Shown here: in pieces, positions 7,044 to 12,377 of the stretch
How positions within the stretch are numbered: position 1 is the first letter of the stretch
Layout: every line of letters starts with the position of its first letter
DNA from: Prevotellaceae bacterium
Lineage (GTDB): Bacteria; Bacteroidota; Bacteroidia; Bacteroidales; UBA932
Reading direction: 5' to 3'
DNA length: 12,377 nt
Assembly (NCBI GenBank): GCA_031284065.1
Contig: JAITAP010000001.1
Location: 1 to 12,377 of the forward strand
Program-made: the position numbers and the translations under genes
The notes under the pieces: generated by a model
Seen by the model: the letters and a program-made list of their open reading frames with translations, nothing else
Database searches by the model: none
Told to the model about the DNA's origin: nothing

Positions 7044-8051
7044 ATGGTTGGCTTTTTTAAACGGTTGCTTTTTCACCTTTCGGGTGGAATTACAAGTACC
7101 TCAAAGTACGAGGCTCGGCGTGATGCGCTTGAAAAGAAATATGAAAAATACCTGTCGCTAAAGCAAACCCCCAACCTGCGGCGCTATCAGGAGCTGGCGA
7201 CACAAGTTGCCACACCGCGCAGGCAAAGCGGGCTTTCCCAAAAAGAGTGGGGGGCAATGAAGCGGGAATTTGCAGGGCTGCGAAAGTCGGCAGAAGTTTT
7301 GGACTTTTTCAGGCTGCAAAAATCCTCAGATAATTTTCACGAAATTACGCGCTGGGAGCTGGCTTTTGAAGACGCTTTCGGCGGCGGAGCATTAAACAAA
7401 GACAAGTGGTTAACTCACCCGGCGCTGGTTGGCTCGGCCATCTCAACGCTCTACACCCCCTCCGACGAAAATCATATCTACACCGACGGCGACAATGTTG
7501 CCGTATCGAACCATACGCTCAAAATTATGGTCAAGCGGAAGCGCGCGACCGGCGTAGGCTTTAGCGGGCAGGTGGGATTTGTTCCGATAGAGCGCGAATA
7601 TACGTCGGGGATTGTCAATACTGCGGAAAGTCATGTGCAGCAGTATGGCAAAGTAGAGGCAAAAATTTGCTTCGGCAAGCTGGAGAAAGGCATGTACCAT
7701 TCTATGTGGCTGGGAACGGGAAAAATGCTGCCGCACGTGAACGTGCTGCGCATTGGCGATGAGGTTGAGTTTAGCGTTTTTGCCGAGCAAAAGGCCGGCG
7801 AAGACCTGCGCTACGTGGAAACATGGAAGCGAAGCTTGCTGAAAAAAAATACCTGCTACGTTGTGGCGATAGAGTGGAGCAAAGAGCGCATAACGTGGAA
7901 GATTAACGGCGTCAAGCTGTTTTCGGCGCCCAACATTGTTGACGAGCCAATGTACGTTGCGTTCTCGTCGGGTGTTACGGGTAATCCGCCTCTTTTGTTT
8001 CCCGCGACCTTGGAAGTTTGCTGGGTAAAAGCATACCGGCAGCGAGCCTAA
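7044..8051 (+). CDS. GH16-fold (concanavalin A-like) protein with degenerate catalytic motif
   Basis: A 335-residue protein from ATG 7044. A TTG at 7023 would add seven residues, but TTG starts are uncommon here. Residues about 21-93 are charged and probably helical or coiled-coil. Residues about 104-335 follow the GH16/laminarinase jelly-roll layout: a WELAFEDAF opening, a TSGIVNT segment, YGKVEAKICF, then a G-M-Y-H-S-M-W segment, and late strands with IEWSKERITWKING and YVAFSSGV. Active GH16 enzymes carry E-x-D-x-x-E just after this W-containing strand. Here the aligned segment is HVNVLR (residues 231-236), so both glutamates and the aspartate appear to be lost. A carbohydrate-binding or structural role is therefore more likely than hydrolysis. 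The N-terminus has a short hydrophobic stretch (F-F-K-R-L-L-F) but no convincing cleavable signal peptide. Fold assignment is moderate; function is unknown. Confidence 0.7.
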   Translation: MVGFFKRLLFHLSGGITSTSKYEARRDALEKKYEKYLSLKQTPNLRRYQELATQVATPRRQSGLSQKEWGAMKREFAGLRKSAEVLDFFRLQKSSDNFHEITRWELAFEDAFGGGALNKDKWLTHPALVGSAISTLYTPSDENHIYTDGDNVAVSNHTLKIMVKRKRATGVGFSGQVGFVPIEREYTSGIVNTAESHVQQYGKVEAKICFGKLEKGMYHSMWLGTGKMLPHVNVLRIGDEVEFSVFAEQKAGEDLRYVETWKRSLLKKNTCYVVAIEWSKERITWKINGVKLFSAPNIVDEPMYVAFSSGVTGNPPLLFPATLEVCWVKAYRQRA

Positions 8052-8112
8052 GCCTTGTTGGGGCTCATAAATAAGTACCAAGTAGCTAATCTGTCATCTT
8101 ATCCTGTCTTGT

Positions 8113-8667
8113 GTGAAGCGTTTTTTGCTGATATGCCTAACAATCTTTACTTTTGCCCCGCTGTACGGACAGTTTACGGTGGGCGCGAAGGTTGGGGGAA
8201 CTTTTGCCCGTCAGCAGCAAGCCGAAAGCTCAGGTTACGGCTGGAGCTACTCATACCACGCAGGCTTGGCGCTCAACGTTTACCTTGCCGAATTTTCGTT
8301 TGGCGGGTTTGCCGTGCAGCCCGAAATACTCTATAACCAAAAGGGTGAAGAGGGCTTACAGCTGGGCTACGTAGAGGCGCCGCTTGGCGTGATTTACCTG
8401 CTCAACCTTGGCAAGGTGATTCCTTACGTTTTTGTTGCGCCCTACTACGCTTTTTTGGTAAGCGTGGGGCTTGACAGGCCGGAGGGCGGCGAGGGCAGCT
8501 ACGCTAAGAATGACTACGGCGTGAAGCTTGGCGGCGGCGTGGAGCTGCAATACTTTCAGCTCTCCGCCTCATACGGCAAGGGAATGGGCAACGTTGCAAA
8601 GGCCAACGCACTTTCTTCCCGCAACGTCTGCATAGAGATTTCGTTAGCGTACTTCTTTTTGAGGTAA
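8113..8667 (+). CDS. Small outer-membrane beta-barrel (porin-family/PorT-like) protein
   Basis: A 184-residue protein starting at GTG 8113. This start gives a good signal peptide: Lys2-Arg3, a hydrophobic core LLICLTIFTF, and probable cleavage near APLYG-Q (about residues 20-21). No in-frame ATG lies nearby. The mature part consists of short alternating amphipathic strands rich in Gly and aromatic residues (for example FTVGAKVGG, GGFAVQPEILYNQKG, YGVKLGGGVELQYF) and ends IEISLAYFFLR, with aromatic residues near the C-terminus as usual for outer-membrane barrels. The layout fits the outer-membrane beta-barrel domain family common in Bacteroidota, around eight strands. It sits 61 nt after the GH16-like gene, so the two may be co-transcribed. 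I found no promoter match in that gap. Ligand and role are unknown. Confidence 0.75.
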   Translation: MKRFLLICLTIFTFAPLYGQFTVGAKVGGTFARQQQAESSGYGWSYSYHAGLALNVYLAEFSFGGFAVQPEILYNQKGEEGLQLGYVEAPLGVIYLLNLGKVIPYVFVAPYYAFLVSVGLDRPEGGEGSYAKNDYGVKLGGGVELQYFQLSASYGKGMGNVAKANALSSRNVCIEISLAYFFLR

Positions 8668-8704
8668 TGAATTACAGAATTACACAATTTGCATAATTAA
8701 CAAG

Positions 8705-8734
8705 TATGTAAGTTTTGAAAATTCTGTAAATTTG
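8705..8734 (+). promoter_or_regulatory. Putative promoter of the sppA-lpxK-punA operon
   Basis: TAAATTTG at 8727-8734 matches the Bacteroidota -7 consensus TAnnTTTG exactly. The -33 side is weak: TATG at 8705-8708, with 18 nt between. The region 8668-8768 is AT-rich, non-coding and precedes three closely packed genes, so a promoter is expected here. The predicted transcript would start about 25-30 nt before ATG 8769. Confidence 0.4.
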
Positions 8735-8768
8735 AATTTGAAAATCAATCAATTAATTCGTAAAAACA

Positions 8769-10544
8769 ATGAAAAATTCTGTAAAAACCATGTTTGCGGC
8801 GATGCTCGGAACGTTTCTGGCAGGCGTCGTTATTTTGTCATTCTCTGCAATTGTGATTGGCGCAATTATAAGCGCGTCGCTCTCGTTTTCGGCTATGCCG
8901 GCAAAAGCGGTGAAAAACAATTCGGTGCTTACCCTGTCGCTCAGCTGCGATATTGTGGACAGGGTGGAGAACAACCCGATGGATTTGCTGCAAGGCGTTT
9001 TTGGAGACGGCGAAAGCGTGCTGGGGCTGAATGACATTTTGCGCAGCATAGAGCACGCCAAAAACGACAGCAAAATTGAGGGAATACTGCTGACGGACAT
9101 GTACGGCGTGGGGGCAGGCTTTGCAACGCTGACCGAAATTCGTAACGCTTTGCTCGATTTTCACCTCACGGGAAAATTTATCGTCAGCTACGGCGATTCC
9201 TACGGGCAAAAGCCTTACTACTTGGCGTCGGTAGCCGACAAGCTGTACATGAACCCCGAAGGGTCGCTGGATTTGCACGGGCTGGGGGCAAGCGTTATGT
9301 TCTACAAAGGTGCGCTCGACAAGCTGGGCATTGAGGCGCAGGTAATTCGGCACGGAAAGTTTAAGAGCGCTGTGGAGCCGTACATGTACGACAAAATGAG
9401 CGCGGAGAACAGGGAGCAGATTTTGGCTTACGCAGGCGCTATCTGGCAGTCCATGCTGGGCGACATTGCCGCGCAGCGTGAGGTGGAGGCGGACAAGCTC
9501 AACGACGCGATAAACAGCTTGCAGCTGAACGACGCAAAGGCTGCGCTCGCGCTTAACCTGTTCGATGGCTTGCGCCAGCGCGGAGAGGTGCTGAGCGAGC
9601 TGGCGGCGCTAAGCCGTCTCAATGAAAACGAAAAGCCAAACTTGATTTCCATAGACGCTTACAGCAAAACCATTACGCCTAAAAACACAGTGGAAAAACA
9701 GCAGGTGGCCATTGTTTACGCCCAGGGCGAAATTCTGGACGATGGCAAGAGCGACATTGTGGGCAAAACGCTTGCCGCCGAGCTGCGGGCGGTGCGCCGC
9801 GACTCGACGATTAAGGCGGTGGTGCTGCGGGTGAACTCCCCCGGCGGCAGCGCGCTGGCTTCGGAGCTTATTTGGCACGAAATGCAGCTGCTCAAGGAGG
9901 CTAAGCCGCTGGTGGTTTCTATGGGCGATGTGGCGGCTTCGGGAGGGTACTACATTTCCTGCCCCGCCTCGTACATTGTTGCCAGCCCCACCACCATTAC
10001 CGGCTCTATTGGCGTGTTCGGCGTGCTGTTCAACGCAAAAAAACTCTTCAACAGCAAGCTGGGATTAACGGTTGATGTGGTGGCTACCAACGAACATGCC
10101 GACATGGGCAGCGTTTACCGGCCGCTATCAAAGCCGGAGCATGATTTTATTCTGCACCACATTGAGAAGATATACGCTACCTTTGTACAGCACGTTGCCG
10201 ACGGGCGAAAAATTCCGGCGAAGGAGGTTGATAACATTGGCGAGGGGCGCGTGTGGAGCGGCGTAGACGCTAAGCGCCTGAACCTGATTGACGAATTTGG
10301 GGGGCTGAATGTGGCGGTAGAAAAAGCGGTGCTGCTGGCTAACCTCGAACGTTACAGGGTAATAGAGCTGCCCAAGCAAAAGGATAAATTTGCGTTTGTT
10401 TTGGAGAGCCTTGGTCAGGCTGCTGTAAAGCTGACGAAGAAAAATACGGGGGATATTCTGGAAGATTATGAGCCGTTGGCTAAATTGTTGCGCATGAACG
10501 GCAAGGCGCAGGCGCGGTTGCCGTATGAAGCGTCAATAGAGTAG
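8769..10544 (+). CDS. sppA: Signal peptide peptidase SppA (S49 family, long type)
   Basis: A 591-residue inner-membrane serine protease that degrades signal peptides left after secretion. An N-terminal membrane anchor lies at about residues 8-38. Two S49 domains follow, the arrangement of the long (E. coli-like) SppA rather than the short Gram-positive form. The catalytic dyad is visible: Lys199 in GKFKSAVEPY in the first domain, and nucleophile Ser391 in GDVAASGGYYIS in the second; E. coli SppA uses Lys209 and Ser409. The second domain also shows VNSPGGSALASE and a TGSIGVFG segment. Start ATG 8769 gives the anchor directly. The gene opens an apparent operon with lpxK (9 nt gap) and punA, and I see no missing key residues. 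Confidence 0.95.
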   Translation: MKNSVKTMFAAMLGTFLAGVVILSFSAIVIGAIISASLSFSAMPAKAVKNNSVLTLSLSCDIVDRVENNPMDLLQGVFGDGESVLGLNDILRSIEHAKNDSKIEGILLTDMYGVGAGFATLTEIRNALLDFHLTGKFIVSYGDSYGQKPYYLASVADKLYMNPEGSLDLHGLGASVMFYKGALDKLGIEAQVIRHGKFKSAVEPYMYDKMSAENREQILAYAGAIWQSMLGDIAAQREVEADKLNDAINSLQLNDAKAALALNLFDGLRQRGEVLSELAALSRLNENEKPNLISIDAYSKTITPKNTVEKQQVAIVYAQGEILDDGKSDIVGKTLAAELRAVRRDSTIKAVVLRVNSPGGSALASELIWHEMQLLKEAKPLVVSMGDVAASGGYYISCPASYIVASPTTITGSIGVFGVLFNAKKLFNSKLGLTVDVVATNEHADMGSVYRPLSKPEHDFILHHIEKIYATFVQHVADGRKIPAKEVDNIGEGRVWSGVDAKRLNLIDEFGGLNVAVEKAVLLANLERYRVIELPKQKDKFAFVLESLGQAAVKLTKKNTGDILEDYEPLAKLLRMNGKAQARLPYEASIE

Positions 10545-10553
10545 GGGGGCGCT

Positions 10554-11633
10554 GTGAGGACGCTCTTTCACTTGCTGCTTGTTTTGCTCAAGCTGCCGTT
10601 GGCGGGATTGTTTTGGTTTGCCGTTAGCGTGCGGCACAGGCTGTACGCGTGTAAAATTCTCAGGCAGCGCGAGGTCAAAATTCCGGTGGTGTGCGTTGGC
10701 AACCTGACCGTAGGCGGTACGGGAAAAACGCCGCACGTGCAAATGCTCGTGCAGCTTTTGAGCGACGAGGGCGTGAAGGCGGCGGTGCTGTCGCGGGGGT
10801 ACAGGCGCAAAAGCAGCGGATTTCTTTACGTAGAAACAACGAGCGCAGCCCGCGACGTTGGCGATGAGCCGCTGCAAGTAAAGCGGCGATTTCCTGAGGC
10901 AACGGTTGCCGTGTGCAACGACCGCGTGCGTGGCGCAAAAAAAATTATTGAGGATAATCCGGAGGTAAAAGCCATCATTCTGGATGACGGATTCCAGCAC
11001 CGCAGGCTGAAAGCGGGCTTGTCCATCGTGCTTACCACTTACGATAACCTTGTTACCAAAGACTACATGCTGCCGCTGGGACGGCTGCGCGACACGGTAA
11101 GCCGGCTGTACCACGCCGAAATGGTGGTGGTAACAAAGTGTCCGCCGAACCTCAAGCCTATTGATTTTAACGTGCTGGAAAAAGATTTGAAAATTCGCCC
11201 CTACCAGCGCCTGTACTTCACCACCTGCGCCTGCGGCGACATGGTGCGCATGGATACCGGCGAACCGGCGGCAGCGCTGAACGCCAAAAGCGTGATTGCG
11301 CTTGCGGGAATTGCAAACCCGCAGCCGTTTTTTGACCTGCTGAAGGAGCGCCATCCGGTAGCGCAAACGCTCCGCTTCCCCGACCACCACCGCTTTGGCG
11401 CACGGGACGTGAGGCAGCTGGAGAACGCCGTGCGGCAAAACCCCGGCAGCGTGGTGGCGACAACCGAAAAAGACGCCATGCGCTTGGCAGATACCGCTAT
11501 GAGCAGCGAGCTGAAAAGTAAAATTTACTACCAACCCATTGAGGTGCAATTTTTAGATAACGGACAAAACAGTTTCATTCAAAAAACCCTTAGCTATGTT
11601 AGAGAAAATAAAAGAATCGGCCACCTTTATTAA
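10554..11633 (+). CDS. lpxK: Tetraacyldisaccharide 4'-kinase LpxK
   Basis: A 359-residue membrane-associated kinase that phosphorylates the 4' position of the tetraacyldisaccharide 1-phosphate to make lipid IVA in the Raetz lipid A pathway. An N-terminal hydrophobic helix (about residues 4-24) is followed by VGNLTVGGTGKTPH, whose P-loop GGTGKT is residues 54-59. The family motif DDGFQHRRL starts at Asp144, and a PDHHRFG segment has Asp277-His279. Length and motif order are normal for the family. The start is GTG 10554, preceded by a G-run at 10544-10549 that resembles a strong purine-rich ribosome site, 9 nt after the sppA stop. The 3' end overlaps punA by 38 nt, so the three genes are probably co-transcribed and translationally linked. 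Confidence 0.95.
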   Translation: MRTLFHLLLVLLKLPLAGLFWFAVSVRHRLYACKILRQREVKIPVVCVGNLTVGGTGKTPHVQMLVQLLSDEGVKAAVLSRGYRRKSSGFLYVETTSAARDVGDEPLQVKRRFPEATVAVCNDRVRGAKKIIEDNPEVKAIILDDGFQHRRLKAGLSIVLTTYDNLVTKDYMLPLGRLRDTVSRLYHAEMVVVTKCPPNLKPIDFNVLEKDLKIRPYQRLYFTTCACGDMVRMDTGEPAAALNAKSVIALAGIANPQPFFDLLKERHPVAQTLRFPDHHRFGARDVRQLENAVRQNPGSVVATTEKDAMRLADTAMSSELKSKIYYQPIEVQFLDNGQNSFIQKTLSYVRENKRIGHLY

Positions 11634-12377
11634 GTCAAAGGCGAGCATTGAGCCGGAAGTCGGCATTATACTTGGAACAGGATTGGGAGGACTTGTTCAC
11701 AGCATTGAAAACCAAGAGGTGATAGAGTATAAGGATATTCCTCACTTTCCGCTTTCCACCGTTGAGGGGCATAGCGGCCGCCTGATTTTGGGCACGCTTG
11801 GCGGGAAAAAAATTGTTGCCATGCAGGGACGATTTCACTACTACGAGGGCTACGACATGCAGCAGGTAACTTTTCCGGTGCGCGTGATGAAGTTTCTCAA
11901 CGTGAAGTACCTCTTTGTATCCAACGCCAGCGGCGGCATGAACCCCGCCTTTGCCGTAGGAGACCTGATGATTATCAACGACCACATAAACCTCCTCCCC
12001 AACCCGCTTATCGGGAAAAACCTCAACGAGCTGGGGCCTCGCTTCCCGGATATGAGCGAACCTTACAGCAAGCCGCTCATTGCGCTTTGCGAAGGCGTTG
12101 CCGGAAAGCTGGGTATCAAGGTGCAGAAGGGTTGCTACGTGGGCGTTACCGGGCCTACCTTTGAAACGCCAAAGGAGTATGGCTACTTCCGTCGCATTGG
12201 CGCGGACGCGGTAGGCATGAGCACCGTGCCCGAAGTGATTGTGGCGCGGCACATGGGTATCCCCGTCTTTGCCATGTCCATTATCACCGATTTGGGGGGC
12301 GAAGATATTGCCATGACCGTGAGCCACGAGGAGGTGCAAAAGGAAGGCGCCAAAGCCGAAAAAAAGATGACCCAAAT
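11596..12377 (+). CDS. punA: Purine nucleoside phosphorylase (trimeric PNP/MTAP family), 3' partial
   Basis: The frame runs from ATG 11596 to the right edge: 260 complete codons plus two bases, no stop reached; the family is usually about 270-290 residues, so little is missing. It catalyses phosphorolysis of purine nucleosides to base and (deoxy)ribose 1-phosphate in purine salvage. Family motifs are clear: ILGTGLGGL near the N-terminus, VEGHSGRL, QGRFHYYEGYDM, SNASGGMNP, GPTFETPKEY with the base-contacting Glu190, GADAVGMSTVPEVIVARHMG, and SHEEV with His244. The residue aligning with human Asn243 is Asp232 (segment SIITDLGG), which I recall as common in Bacteroidota homologues. The start lies inside lpxK in another frame, giving a 38-nt overlap. 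No later in-frame ATG would preserve the N-terminal motifs, so the overlap is probably real. Confidence 0.93.
   Translation, partial: MLEKIKESATFIKSKASIEPEVGIILGTGLGGLVHSIENQEVIEYKDIPHFPLSTVEGHSGRLILGTLGGKKIVAMQGRFHYYEGYDMQQVTFPVRVMKFLNVKYLFVSNASGGMNPAFAVGDLMIINDHINLLPNPLIGKNLNELGPRFPDMSEPYSKPLIALCEGVAGKLGIKVQKGCYVGVTGPTFETPKEYGYFRRIGADAVGMSTVPEVIVARHMGIPVFAMSIITDLGGEDIAMTVSHEEVQKEGAKAEKKMTQ

Noticed and set aside
8051..8066. Small hairpin AGCC...GGCT after the GH16-like gene as a terminator
   Set aside because: Only four base pairs with no T-run, so it is not distinguishable from chance.
8055..8336. A 93-codon + strand frame overlapping the start of the beta-barrel gene
   Set aside because: The overlapping frame from GTG 8113 has a signal peptide and barrel strands to its C-terminus. 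The 93-codon frame yields an Arg/Cys-rich product without features.
10533..11549. A 338-codon open frame on the - strand opposite lpxK
   Set aside because: The + strand encodes a full LpxK with P-loop and DDGFQHRR motifs. The antisense product shows no recognisable domain, is rich in His and Arg, and is a codon-bias shadow.
11635..12375. A 246-codon open frame on the - strand at the right edge
   Set aside because: It lies opposite the clearly recognisable purine nucleoside phosphorylase. Its product has no family signature and is a shadow.
1..12377. Mobile element, prophage, CRISPR or defence island
   Set aside because: No transposase, integrase, phage gene, direct-repeat array or terminal inverted repeats were seen. 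The gene content is core or envelope-related, and all genes are co-directional.

Overview
The window comes from a Gram-negative member of the Bacteroidota, most likely the Bacteroidales. The evidence is: a giant surface protein ending in a gliding-motility/T9SS type-B (CHU_C) sorting domain; a two-component system resembling RprX/RprY of Bacteroides; upstream motifs of the Bacteroidota -7 form TAnnTTTG; A-rich leaders without clear Shine-Dalgarno sequences; an lpxK gene for lipid A; and an sppA-lpxK-punA order that I recall from Bacteroidales genomes. Genus cannot be fixed from the sequence. A T9SS-type C-terminus argues against Bacteroides proper. All seven genes lie on the + strand, and no gap between them exceeds 155 bases.

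Layout. (1) Positions 1-4331: the 3' part of a very large secreted adhesin-like gene, cut by the left edge, with twelve full and one partial Ig-like repeats, two DUF11-like domains and a CHU_C tail. (2) Positions 4332-6941: a sensor kinase and an OmpR-family response regulator (RprX/RprY type), each preceded by its own putative promoter. (3) Positions 6971-7017: a 47-nt imperfect hairpin. (4) Positions 7044-8667: a GH16-fold protein whose catalytic motif is replaced, then a small outer-membrane beta-barrel protein with a GTG start. (5) Positions 8769-12377: a compact apparent operon of signal peptide peptidase A, lipid A 4'-kinase and purine nucleoside phosphorylase. The last gene overlaps lpxK by 38 nt and is cut by the right edge.

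Functionally, most of the window concerns the cell envelope: a T9SS-exported surface protein, an envelope-sensing two-component system, an outer-membrane barrel, inner-membrane proteolysis and lipid A synthesis. punA is a salvage-metabolism gene carried along in the last operon. I see no tRNA, rRNA, CRISPR array, transposase, prophage gene or other sign of a mobile island. I also see no convincing novel multi-gene system. The most interesting items are the two-subtype organisation of the Ig repeats, the apparently dead GH16-like protein and the hairpin upstream of it.
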